From Mactra quadrangularis (Eukaryota > Mollusca > Bivalvia > Venerida > Mactridae): a stretch of DNA of 64,000 nucleotides. The DNA lies in assembly GCA_025267735.1 (NCBI GenBank), contig CM046311.1, positions 30,733,399 to 30,797,398 of the forward strand, given 5' to 3'. Position 1 is the stretch's first letter; every line of letters begins with the position of its first letter. This document shows, one piece after another, positions 31,796-44,900 of the stretch. Under the pieces are notes generated by a model. It worked only from the letters and a program-made list of their open reading frames with translations, had not been told where the DNA came from and did no database searches. The position numbers and the translations under genes were made by a program.

Positions 31796-33649
31796 TTAAA
31801 ACAAAAGTCTGAGGAGATAACCTTTAAAACTTGGCTACCCATAAAACTAAATCTATATTTGTTCCTGATGCTAACTGACATAAATAGAGTAAAATTCTTA
31901 ACAAGGATAATAATTTGTTTATCTAAAACCTGGGTTTGAAACAAACTTTAAACAGCACTTTAACACACCCTCAGTAGATAAAAATAGCTTATTTCAATCT
32001 ATAAACAATCATTGTTGAAAAGTATTACCTTATTTTCATATATGTGTTTGTTCAAGAGTTTATGGAAATTTACTTTTACCTTATAAATAATAGATGTTTC
32101 AGACTTTAATAAGCATCTGAACTACATTGATGCAATCGTAACTTATCTATAAACGCTTATCATATACTCAACAACAAAATAGTCAAGATACTAAAATAAT
32201 TGATAAATCTTTAACCCTGCCATTGTAAAAAGAATAAATGTGTTTTTTTGTTCAACACATTACCAAGTCTAACTAGGAAACGTTTTTGTAACTTAGAACA
32301 AATTTTTATCATAAATTTTAACAGTACATTCTTTGAAACCGTATAATAATAAATCTAGATCAAATGTCAAATAACAATATATTTATTTTTTATACAATAC
32401 ATCTAAATAGTTTTTTTGTCAAAAATTCCTCAAACTTAAAACAAAAGTACAATTAATACTGACGACTGTATAGAGGATGTCCCTGCTTATATTAGCAAAT
32501 GCACAAAAATTAAAACTTAAAATAACTGTGTCATTAAATAAATTCCTTAAAAAAGCAACAATATGCATGTAAACACATCCCTGATGTTACAAACACCATA
32601 TTTACTAGAATAAAAACAACAATGATTACATTATTTATACATACTATAGATTACACAATGATCTGTAGTCACATACAGGTACTTATGTAGACAGGGCTAC
32701 ATTTGAAAATCTGTAAAAAACTGTCAAATATCGATTGTTTTTGCTATTATCAACATTGTTTATTTGCTAATCTAAAAATGTTAATTTTAAGTTTCCAAAT
32801 GTTCATTTTAATTTTAAATCTTCACTGCAATTGTTATGTTATAGTTAATATTCATAATTATTGTAAATTCACCCTTATAAACCCATGTAAGACTACAGTC
32901 CATAGTTATACCATAAATGTTTTATCATTATTATAATACTACAGTTTCTAAGTCAACATGACCTTTTCAAATTGACCTTGACACAATTATACAAAGGTCA
33001 AATATCAAATTTAGTATAAAATCCAGTACAAGTATGGGAAAACCTAGCTTTCAATTATGAAAAGAATTATATATCAGAACTCAAGCCTTAACATCCACTA
33101 GTGGTACGTTTATTACAAACAAATCAATCAAGTTTTAAGTCTGAATGTAAGCACTGCTTAAACTGATATAAATTTCACTTATAATTAATTTTCACAATCT
33201 AATTTTGATCTAATGCTGCTACAGGCAATCCAGATCAGATGGAGCTCAAACACAGTCTCACAAGCACAAAACATCCTAAAAGTACATACTTATTTGACTT
33301 TAATATCATGACAATATAGGCTACAAAAAATATCAAGATGGTATTTTTTATCATACCCCAAAAAACCAATTCAAGGTACAGAGTACAATAGAAATTAATG
33401 AAAATGTTCATAGTTAATAATTATGTTAAAGGAGCAATTTTTAACCGGGATTGATTCTCACATGATCTATTAGAAAAATAACATCTAAAACATTAAATAC
33501 AGCAAAAATATGACATAATCATAAATACTGGCCAATTATTTGTTGATCATGCATATTAGTAACGATGGCAAATAAAATTATTACAAAATCACAAGCATTC
33601 TGATTTTACAATGGTTTAAAATGAGTCTCCTGAACTGTAATGAAATTAA

Positions 33650-33755
33650 CCAATGAAAAGGCAGCTAGTATCTAAATTAACCAATGGCAAAGTACCATGA
33701 TCTAAAAATTGACCAATGGCAAGGCAGCTGATATTTAAATTCACCAATGAGAAGC
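33650..33755. repeat. Degenerate repeat containing CCAAT boxes
   Basis: Four copies of a unit of about 35 bp with accaatggcaa...ggcagct. A comparable ccaatcaga series occurs at 39700-39845. Confidence 0.65.
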
Positions 33756-35186
33756 ATGAATTAATAAATTTAAATTCAAATTTTGAGGTTTTTAAAATTT
33801 TGTATAAATTTCTAGTGCAAAAACATTTATTAAATACATTTTGTGAAGAGAAAACAATATCCCAGAAATTTTCTGCTCAATATAAACTTGTAATTAAACA
33901 TTACATTCATATTTTTCTAGACAAATTCAAGTATACTAAAATATGATAGATCTACAATCATTTTTTCACTAATTTCTTGGATGTAACATACAAAATGTAC
34001 AAATAGTATTCTAAAATTAGAATAGAATCCCCCTAGCATGTATGGTGTTATTCCCTGTCAAGTGATGCTACCTTTGGCAATTTAAAATGAGCTCAATTAA
34101 TTTGTACTAATCAACATGACTTTGACCTCAGTAGTACCTGAATGTTCTGATTTGCCAAACATTGGGCAACATCATGTCAAGAGAAATAGGGGAAAGTTAC
34201 CAGAATATGTTTGTCATATGCTCTAGAATTGTAGACAAAAAGATGTAGGGATGTGCTTCAAGATTTTAGATTTTGTTGTTGTACAAAGCTAGATTCATGA
34301 AAGAACTTGATTGTCAATGCATTTTATTAGATTTGTACAAACATTTGAGAGAGTTTAACATTCATTTATATAGACACATACACAATAAAACTAAAATCTT
34401 AAATTCTCAACTTATTGAACTTAACAGAATCGTGCAAAAAAGCAGAATTGAAATATCAATACTATTTGAATAATAGTAATAATGTAATTATTTTTTTCTT
34501 CTTTTACTTAAATGTTTTAATTTATAAATAGAATGGCTCCTCAGTCTTAAACTAATTTTCCTGGAAAATATTTCAACCAGTGCTAACTTGCATTTCCAAA
34601 TATATCAAGCCATTTGGGCATATTGCTCTTAGATAGATTTCATGACAGGGTATGAACCGTTATGAGGAGTAATCAAAACCCAGGGGCTGGATTTAACGAG
34701 TACTAAGCACTGGACCACAGCCAAAGAATTTCATTAATCTCACAGACATTCTCATTATAAAAGACATCCTGAGCAACTTTCTAACCCAGGTGAGCAAAGC
34801 ATTTACATGCGAGTTAATCAAAATCTAAACTTCTTACAGCAAAAATCCCCATTCAACATTTCATTTTTTGTATAACCAAACTGCAGTAACACTTTGCATA
34901 AGAAATTTATTTCAAAATCATTTTTTTTCCTGAGTGAATAAAAATTACAACAAAGTTTCTTTTAAAATGGAAAAATAAAATTTAAATCACTATCCAATAA
35001 GCAAATAAAAAATGTATTCCAAAGCACTTTAAGAAATAAAAAATGGGCGGTCAGCTTTAACTTTGAAAGCAGACGTCAAAGACATTACCATATATAGTCA
35101 TGTGATCTACAACAACAACTAGCATTGACTTCAAAGGATCAACACATGCTCTTTTTTCTTAAATTTTTCCATTTAAAATGGAAACA

Positions 35187-35470
35187 AGAAATGTAATGTG
35201 GAAACCACATTAAAGCCTGATTTTAAAACTTTAATGCAAAAATTACAAAGGGAAATAATCCTGGTAGAGTTGTGGTTCCTTTCTAATTCTGTTCATGGCA
35301 TGGTATGTTATCATTGTATGAAGTTTCATATAGATCTGACAATAAATGGCAGAAATATATGGTAAAGAAAAACTTTAACACAGTTGATAACAACACCTGA
35401 CCGCCCGACCATCTGCCTGGGTTTTGCCAAACTATTAGTTCTTGTCCGCTAACAGCTTAGTTTTCATGAT
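35187..35470 (+). mobile_element. Dispersed element starting with aatgtggaaaccacatt hairpin
   Basis: Begins acaagaaatgtaatgtggaa with a 7-bp stem hairpin. It continues to a region with gaccgcccgaccatctgcc and then ggcaaaactatta-like sequence. Related copies lie at 42894-44235 (split by an insertion) and about 54693-54975. The class is uncertain and no coding capacity is seen. Confidence 0.65.
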
Positions 35471-35904
35471 TTCTAGCAATTTTTAAGCAGTTTTAGTTTA
35501 CCAGCTAACTTTTACCTGTTTGGGAGAAACTCAACAAGTCTAAAATTTTATGGAAGTGTTTGACTTTTGGCACCCAAAAATAGAACTGAAGTGTATTTAT
35601 GTTGACCAAGAGGCCAAATATTATTTTCATGAAAGTTTTTGACTTTTGTGATCAAGATTTGAATTTTAAGAAGGAGACTTCAAAGAAATTATTATAAACC
35701 ACATGATTATCAAAGATGGAATTGTAGCACTTTTTAAAAAAGAGTCAAAAATAAATTCTACAACAATTTTACAACATCTTAATGCCAAGGTAATCCTGAT
35801 ATTTGAAGAGGAAAAATAAGTTAGAAAACATATTGATACTATTGAAGAATGTTTTTTAAAAAATCAAAAAATGAAATTTTAATGAAACACATCCCATATT
35901 AAAC

Positions 35905-36025
35905 CTCCAAGTTACAAAATGGCCGACTCAAAATATCCAGCTAACAAAATTGGCTGACTCAAATTACCCAGCTTACAAAATGACCGACTCAAAATATCCA
36001 GCTAACAAAATGGCCGCCAAATGAA
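35905..36025. repeat. Short tandem repeat with aaaatggccgactcaaa
   Basis: Four diverged copies of about 34 bp, each carrying acaaaatggccgactcaaa and tatccagcta. Confidence 0.75.
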
Positions 36026-36389
36026 ATATTTGACTTACAAATTTAATATAAATGACTTATATATAATCTAAACTTATATTTAATGTTACTTTTGAAGATT
36101 CATGAAATATATGATTATTTAAATAGATACTGACATAAGTACCTAGGCATGATTTACCCACACAACTCAATGAAATATTCCATTTTTCAGATGAATGATT
36201 TTAATAAACGTGAACCCCCCTATACTAGAAATAGCATCTACCATTTTAAGTTTTAAAGAATAATGTTTCCAATGGTGATAAAAACATCCAATTTAACAAA
36301 GCATGGTAAAAAAGATTCCAAATCCAGATTATAAGAAACTTCACATCAAACTATCAATGATGAGCTGTTACTTTCATTTAATCAAGTCA

Positions 36390-36580
36390 AGGAGTGAGCA
36401 TGGCAGAGAGGTTATGACATTGGACAGGAAGTAAATAATTGGATAGTGGGCTTGGCTTGAATCACATCCAAAACCTACCTTAATCTTTTCTTTGAGCGAG
36501 AAACCTTACCCTTTGGCTCTGTACTGGAAGACCAGACCAGGAAGCAGATTAGAAAGTGATTAAGTTGCGAGAACTTCTTT
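36390..36580 (+). mobile_element. SINE-like copy
   Basis: The head ggagtgagcatggcagagag and the internal ggcttgaatcacatccaaaa, which resembles a B-box, match diverged inverted copies at about 42395-42570 and 48700-48870. Confidence 0.5.
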
Positions 36581-37949
36581 AAAAATGGAGATAATATAAT
36601 TTTGTACAATTATAATTTAATAAATTCAAGGACTATAAAACTAGCGTTCTCAGGTAGATTGGTCTGAAGGTCTAACTTGATTCTGTAGACGAACATTCTG
36701 ACCAGGTTTGATAGATTTGATGGAAGCAATCTGACAAATAGAATCTAATACCACGTATGTCTCAAAGTCGAGCCAGCTACTATGGCTGTACAAATTGTAT
36801 GACTCACCTTAATTAGATGTAAAACAGTATGCCAAACTTTCCTTAAAAAAATGTCAAAGACCTACCAATAGACTCGGAGATGCAACAAAATTTCAATTTT
36901 TCAATTTTTTCAGTTTTTTTTCCAAAAATTCTATTTCCAGTATAACAGGGGTCACCATGAAAACAGTTTACAATAAAATGTCATTTAAATCATGTTTAAA
37001 TAGATAAAAACATGTGAAACATTATCTTTGATGTAAAAAAAACAAACTACAGACGTTCAAAACATGTATCGTAGCATCAAGATATTTACAATGTCTAAAA
37101 ATTGAACAAATAAATAAAAAATGAGGTAGGAACACAAGAAATAAAAACAAACACAAAAATAAACAACACAAAAACCCGAGACATTGGGTTTCAACAAAAA
37201 ACATGGAAGAAAACCAAGTGGGAACTAAAAAATATTAAATACTTAAAATAACAGTAACTAGAGAAAAAGTCAAAACTTGTTTAAAAATCAGATCAAATTA
37301 TGTACCAGTATTTTCATATGTAAATATAATAAAAGAAAAGGGGGTGGGTGGGGTATTTTAAATAGAAAAATATATATATCTGCCCTTGTTTTTTTATAAT
37401 TTAAGTTAAATGCCTTTTATTAACAAAGCAATAAATAGTTTAACTTGATAAAAAACAATAGTTTTAGGGGAAAACAAAATTAATACAGAAAGGTAATTAA
37501 CAGCAAAAAAATTAACAAAAAAATAAATTATTTTCCAGATAGATTCAACTTTGAGTACACTGAATATTTTAAACCCATTTATAACATGAAAAATAAAATA
37601 AGCATAAAATAGAAATCTAAGTTCTTTTTGAAAAAAAATGACTATGACTATTGAGACAGACCAAAATTTCAAAATGGCTGCCACTGATTTCTTAATTTAT
37701 TTTGTGTGTATTAACCCAATAGAGGAAAAGGAAATTGCCATCACTTTTTACTCACAACCATAATAAGAATAAATATAAACAACCAGAAAAAGTACATAAA
37801 TCATAATTTCAATACTAAAATGTTAATTATAACAACTTTAACTTGTTATTAAGGAAGTAAAAAACCCAAGGAAATAGTTTTCAAGGTCAAAACATCAGAC
37901 ATACATGTATACAGATAAAGAAAAAATGTTTTACATTGATGCTATATAT

Positions 37950-38185
37950 AGTAACATGACACTATAAATAGTCACATAAAACTAAATTTAGTAACATGAT
38001 ACTATAAATAGAATTATGAAACTAAATTTAGTAACATGACACTATAAATAGTAACATGACACTAAATTTAGTAACATTACACTATAAATAGTAGCATGAA
38101 ACTAAATTTAGTAACATGACACTATAAATAGTAACATGACACTAAATTTAGTAACATGATGCTATAAATAGTAACATGGTACTAA
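37950..38185. repeat. Tandem repeat of taaatttagtaacatgacac
   Basis: About 11 short units of 20 bases alternate ctataaatagtaacatgaca and ctaaatttagtaacatgaca. Similar ctaaatatagtaacatg units recur at about 38820-39060 and at 41975-42065, the last inside the final betaglycan intron. Confidence 0.85.
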
Positions 38186-41100
38186 GAACATATAGTTTAA
38201 CAACACCGATAATTAATATGTCCAGTCAATATTCATTAATAGGCTTAGTAAAACATTTTCAAATGTATTCACCAACTAGATTAAACCCCCCTCCCCTCCT
38301 GTTGGGTATTTTCAGTAGGATATAGTTTTGTTGTAAAATATCTCAAGGCATACTTTAACTCATAAAATAAAAAATCCATATTTTTAAGAAGAAAATTTAA
38401 TTTTATCAAAATTCATGTAAAAGGGATTGCTATAAAGAAGAAACTACATTTTGAATGAAAATAAAACCAATGACCATGGCACTGACAACAAGATATTGCA
38501 AATATCTTAAAATTAGATAAAATGTTCAAATGGAAGTAGGTCACTAAAAAGATGGAAGGTTTGTACATTGACAGCATGTGAACTTTAATAAATACTTATA
38601 ACATACATAAGTTGTACACACATTAATTTCAAAATCTGTTTTAAGCATGTTGTCCAGACAATAACTTAGGAACCATTTTCTTGAAACATTCAAAATTTAA
38701 AAATATTTTCTTTTTTTTAAACCAATGCTAAAATACTCCATTATCAATATGGACTTCTTAAAAAAATCTGAAGATTTACCCTACCCAAATAAATGAATAC
38801 TGACTGCATGATACAATAATAAAAACTGCTAAATATAATAACATGGAAGAATGATGCTAAATATAGTATCATGATGCTAAAAATAGTAACATTACAAATA
38901 ATAGCAACACTAATCATCTAATGATGTTAAATATAGTAACATGTTACTAAAAATAACAACATAATACTAAATATAGTAACATTGTTATGATAATGGTGCT
39001 AAATATAGCAACATAGGAAAATGATGCTAAATATAGTAACATGGAAGATGATATAATGAGTTATAAATAGAACTGATGTTTTCAGGATAACCCGTATTAC
39101 CTGAGGATTTAAGATAGCAGACACTTAAATAAAAACATCATGGCATAAAATAATTCACACATATAAACTTGTCACTGGCTTTTAAATCAACCATATTTCA
39201 ATATAATGCTCAGTTCATTCTTTCACTTGTTTCATTCCCAGTACAAACCTAGGTAACCACTGATATGAGAGTAAACTCTATCAATCTAGGGTTTACATGT
39301 CTGTTGACCTTCTTTTGTCATTATTTTATGTTTTCATGTTGAAGTCTAACACATCTATAGTTATATTTGATCAAGATTATGATTAATATGCTCACTCAAG
39401 AAAAACTTTTTAATTAAATTATTTAAATCAAACTTTTTTTTTACCAAATTAGTCCTTGACATTAATATGACCAAGACGATAAAAAGTCATTTCCCATGCC
39501 AGTGGTTCCCAACAAACAATCAATGCAAGGTACCAACTTAAACAAGATTAGAGAGAAAACTTTCACAATCTGTTCCTTACCAATGCATATACAAACTAAA
39601 ACAAGCTTTAAACATACACAGTAACAATCCAGTACTTCAATTACTCAATTTAAACATATATAATATCATAAACACAAACATTCTATCAAGTCATTGTGAA
39701 CATTTTCAAACCAATCAGATTACAGATCACTATTCACTTAATCATTGTTCAACCAATCAGAAATTATGTCACAATTACAATAGATATTTCAACCAATCAA
39801 GTGTCATGTTACACATAAAGTCAAAATTGTTGACCAATCAAATTCATTTTGATAAAATATCTGAATATTAATTCAGTTTATTAGAAATAGTAGTTACAGC
39901 TACAAAATGTAAAATTTCATTTTCAACTTGTGAACAAATAAGAATTTTTGTAAATAAAAATATTTAAATAATCTTGCAAAAAATCATAACCAATGAATAT
40001 TCAAATTTAACAAAACAAAAAAGTAACAAAAATAATGCCTAGGAATTAAATGCTCTAAAAATAAAAATAATAGATCATTTACAACATATTTTCATTCCAT
40101 GCTTAACCATGACAACATTTATGACATCATCAGTGACATCATCCAAACTGAATTGGTCATCAATGAAATATTCAAATCTACCCGTCAACGATTTCCTTTT
40201 CTTTTATCAGTCACAACTTCACCGGGATTTCTTAAAAGAAAAGGAGCCTACACTAACTTCAAAACAAAATCTTCAATCTAAACCCAACAACTCACAAGTT
40301 CACATTACAGCACAACTTTACTGAGTCAAGTTTCAGTCTTCTCTGATCCATTTCTTTGTATTGATTAAATCATCAATAATTTTACATCAAATTCAAATCC
40401 ATTATTCCTTTATCTTTACTGTTTGATTCTTGTATATATAAATCCACAGTTTCATACGATATAAATATCCCACATTACACAGTCAAGTGTGAACTTTGAC
40501 CTCTATTCTACACCCGTACTAGAGGTCATACAATTGTAGGTCACGCCCATAAGTTTTCACAACACACCATCACCAACATACAAGTTGTCAAATAAGTTCA
40601 ATCACTATTTTGCACAAGTGTTTAAATAAACGTCTTAATAATTCTTACATCTCCAAGAAACAGATATCCTTCATTTTGGTTTGCCGTCCTGACAACCAAA
40701 CGACCTTGACCCTCAACATAAAATCAGATCTCTTAAATTTCACAAAATTAAATAACTTGAAATGTTTTTTCCTGAGAAAGTTATAACTTAAAATTTTCAG
40801 ACACACTGAAAGTCAACAAATTTACATGAAGTAATTTCAGTCATATAAATGTTTTAAGGTCATGTGTCCTCCATTCAAGGTCACATTTTGATCTGACCTT
40901 CACATGATGTCTTGTGACATCATATACACTATAAACCCATTTTGAGGTAAAATTCTTTCCATTTAACAGAAAGATAAGAACTGTTCACATGAGATTTAAT
41001 ATTCTCATAATCTTGTGACCTTTCTTCAAGGTCATGTGACTTTCCATCTAGGTCACATGACCAAAGTCACATTATGTGCTTAGATTGTTCACATGAGATT

Positions 41101-41854
41101 TATATAAAAGCTAAAAAACTGGCCATAATTACTGCAAATAGTTCTAGAGTTGTTGTTTTTTTCAAAATAATATTTATTTATGCAAATTTATGCACAAAGC
41201 ACAGAAATGAGGTATGGTGGTGAGGAGAATGCTGAGCCAATCAAATTGTCTGAAGGCAATCATGTGACACAGAGAAAATTTACATAAAATAACATATTTT
41301 TTTAATAACACTAATCCCTGTGATAAAATGTTTTCTCCCTGTATCGGTGAAAATCAATCTGTTGGCAGACATAAGTGAAATATTATCTCCTGAGATAAGA
41401 TGTCTACATGAATGTAGGTCCACGTTGATACGATAAAACCCGAATTAACTTTTCCACGCACCATGGACCATTCTACTTAATGAAGTTTGTTTTTCAAAAA
41501 ACGCGAAAAAGATGAATGTAATATCAGCACTTTAAGTTATCTCTTCATTTCCTGAACGAAAAATGAAAACTTTTTGAACGATTTTATGATGATTATCTGC
41601 TATGTTTGAATGTAACATGTCGTTACCATGGCGAATGTTGAACAATCTAGGTCAGTAGGTCACAAAAATAACACAATTTTAGCTAAAAGAGGAAAGTTTG
41701 GCAAAAATATCTGAAAAGTTTAACACAGAGCACAAAATGAAAATTTTAAGCATTTTTTTCAGGACATAGACTGTCCACGGTCTTCGAATACTATAGACTC
41801 TTCAATGTGAGGTAGATATAGTTATACTGATCAAAGGGAGGTAATACACGACGA

Positions 41855-41964
41855 CTACGTTGATATCGGTACGGAAGAACCAGGCGTCGTTTCTACATAA
41901 CCAACTTCATGTTCCGGTGTCTCTCTGTTACCAACATTTCTTTTAAAAGGACCTGATGAAAATA
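41855..41964 (-). CDS. TGFBR3-like: Betaglycan-like exon: cytoplasmic tail and stop
   Basis: Encodes FSSGPFKRNVGNRETPEHEV and then VETTPGSSVPIST-stop. The TTPGSS stretch aligns with the Thr-Pro-Ser-rich end of human betaglycan. Residue -2 is Ile, so it does not fit the S/T-X-hydrophobic PDZ ligand rule. Confidence 0.88.
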
Positions 41965-44900
41965 CTGAAAATAGATTAAGGTAAAATATAGTAACAGAAA
42001 TATGATGCTAAAAATAGTAACATGATACTAAATATAGTATCATGATAGTAAATATAGTAACAATATGCAAAATATAGCTTGATGAATAATTACTCAACTA
42101 GTTTTAGGATGAAAAAATCATTTTTTACCAAGACACTTCCCTGTTCAAAGGCTCTTATCCCCTTGTAAATAAGTGGACAGTTAAGAAACTCATTCCAACT
42201 ATGCTAGATACCAACTTTCTGACCAGGTTAGATGAGATCACATAATCTAATGTTTTAAGAAAAGGGACATTACAATGGCAAGCCAAGCCAATCAGTCAGA
42301 TGGTATGTGTTCACAAAATTAAACCCACCAAAGGAGCAGAGGTAAGTATATAGTTACTTTAATACTTATTTAGTTAGGCTTGATTGTGAAACAAATTCTT
42401 ACAACTTAGACTCATAACTTTCAAGACCACTTTCCAGCCCTCCAGTTCTAAACTAGTAGGATAAAGTTTCTTGCTAATGGAAACAACGGTGTAGGTTTTG
42501 GATGGCAATTGAACCAACATGGAGCTGGCTAGATAGCTGCTATCCTACCATTATTAGTCCAATGTTTAAAAACATGAAATCACCAAAACTTCATTTTTGT
42601 ACTTACATTTCACTGAGTGAGTATGAATAAACCACAATGCTCCCATCATCATTGCACCTATAATAAATGCTGCGAACGCTATCCCGACAACGGTTGCCGA
42701 GTCTAGACCTTCTATAACAACGGGATCCTTGTCAGCATCAACATTACCACGCTGACCTGATTTAGATTCATTTGATCCTGTTGTATCAACTGTTGGTATG
42801 TCTATATTTTCTGAAAAATATTTAAATTATGTTGCTTAGCAACAGAGGAAATATGGGTAAAAACAAATACAGTGGTAGGAAACAATGAAATACAAGAAAT
42901 GTAATGTGGAAACCACATTAAAGCCAGATTTAAAATCTTTAACACAAAAATTACGAAGGGAATAATCCATAATAAAGCCAGGTAGAGTTGTGGTTACTTT
43001 CTAATTTTGTTCATCACATGGTATATTATCATTGTAGGAAGTTTCATAAAGATCCCACAATAAATGGCAGAAATACGAGGGTTGTCCCAGAAAAAGTGGG
43101 ATAACTTTTGTGATTCTTGAAATAATTAGCGTACGTTAATACAAATTTAACATGTTATAAAATGAAGTGTTTGCTACACAGTGGTAAAATTTGAAGTATG
43201 TATCTCCAAAATTAACAAAGATATGCAAAAAATTAGCTTACTAGTGAGTGGGGGTCGGAGCACAAAAACGTAACGTTTTTATTTTTAAAATTTATGTTGA
43301 CCCGTAAGTGTCTATTTAAAACTTTTTTCGAAGCTAAAACACGTCTTTTCATCTCATCTTCAGTCAAAAGTCAAAGCACCCATCTCCCACACACACAACT
43401 TATCTGTAGATTTTTCACAATTAAGCGCTGAATAGCCGACTTACTCATTCCTGTCTTTTCTAAAAGTTCACAAACTCATTTCAATTTTCAGCATCTTCGG
43501 CCTTACACTTCTTGGGTTGTCCCCTATTTTCTGCCAAAGGAAGCTCTGACCCTTAAGAAAAATGTTTGTGCCTCTTAAATTCAAGTGTGCGAGACACGCT
43601 CTTGAAGTATTCTGTAGATCCCATTTCTTTTTTTGTTTGTGTTGGTGCCATTCCTTGCTGGACACAGTTTTTTAAGACGGCTTTTTGCGCCGCAGATTTC
43701 GCCGACGTCGCCATTTTAAAAGTAGTTGCTATCAAATATTTAGTAACAACTTTAACATTTATGACGTCAACTACATAAAAACAACAACATTTACGCGCCG
43801 TTCATGCGTTACACGCAGATGTATTTTTTATTCCGATATTTTTGCAATAACCTGGCCGTATATGGCTCAGACAAATGTTGGTCATGTTAAAAAATGGTGT
43901 GCGCCGCCGACCTCTACCGCGCATGCGTATTCATGTAATATTACGTACAAAAAAACATTGTTTTGATATAAAATGTATGTGAAACAGTGTTGAAATGTTG
44001 AAAATACATAATTTGTGATTTTTGTATCGATCAGACGTTGCATTTGCAAGTTATTTAAAAAGTCCCACTTTTTCTGGGACAACCCTCGTATATGGAAAAG
44101 AAAATTTTTAAAGCAATTGTTAACGACACCGGATGCCTGACTGCCCGCCCCTCTGACCACCAGCCCATCCTTGTTTCGCAAAACTATTAGCCGAATTTTT
44201 TGGTTATAAAAATCCGGCTAAAATTACAATTTGCCATAAGGGTATATGTTGGTTATATGGCTTTTGAGTCGACCAACAAATCTATGTTTACTCTGGCATA
44301 AGCAATTTGTGTAAATTATGAATTTATTAGTCGGTTTATGGAAAATATGTTTGAAAGAAGAAAGCCTGAGCTACGCATGCATGCAAATATCAACCTGCCA
44401 AATTACATACTTTATAATGGAGAAACTGGCCACTAATTGAATTTCGGTTAAAGATTTTTTTAGAATAATATACTTTTAATGTACGCATGGCGTTTTGTAC
44501 TTTAAACAGTGCAAATGTACCTACCTTTATTTGTATAAGTATTTTGTGGTAGATATAAACTCTCCACTACTATAATATCATTTTGTATATCTGTGTTACT
44601 ATGGCAACAATGATGGCTACCTACCTTTATTTGTATAAGTATTTTGTGGTAGATATAAACTCTCCACTACTATAATATCATTTTGTATATCTGTGTTACT
44701 ATGGCAACAATGATGGCTACCTACCTTTATTTGTATAAGTATTTTGTGGTAGATATAAACTCTCCACTACTATAATATCATTTTGTATATCTGTGTTACT
44801 ATGGCTACCATGCCTTCTTGGTTCATTATGACAATTAGCATTGCTGTCTTCACACTGTAATAATACAAATAAGCAATCAATGAAACTTCTATAATGTCTC

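Larger units (their letters stand above)
31250..41854 (-). other. Exon-free AT-rich region; possible long 3' UTR of the betaglycan-like gene
   Basis: From the minus strand this 10.6 kb follows directly after the betaglycan stop codon. It is T-rich on that strand, has few recognisable transposons compared with the rest of the window, and shows no exon. Several short degenerate repeats are listed separately. An ATTAAA hexamer on the minus strand lies at 31305-31310. The 3' UTR interpretation is inference from composition and position only. Confidence 0.3.

Noticed and set aside
40840..41100. Cluster of aggtca and gtcacatgac words as a nuclear-receptor or MITF-type enhancer
   Set aside because: Copies are irregular and imperfect in an otherwise low-complexity region; too weak to list as a regulatory feature without conservation data.
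43553..43735. Host gene on the minus strand
   Set aside because: It lies between TA-flanked mariner inverted repeats and resembles a mariner N-terminal DNA-binding region with frame breaks.
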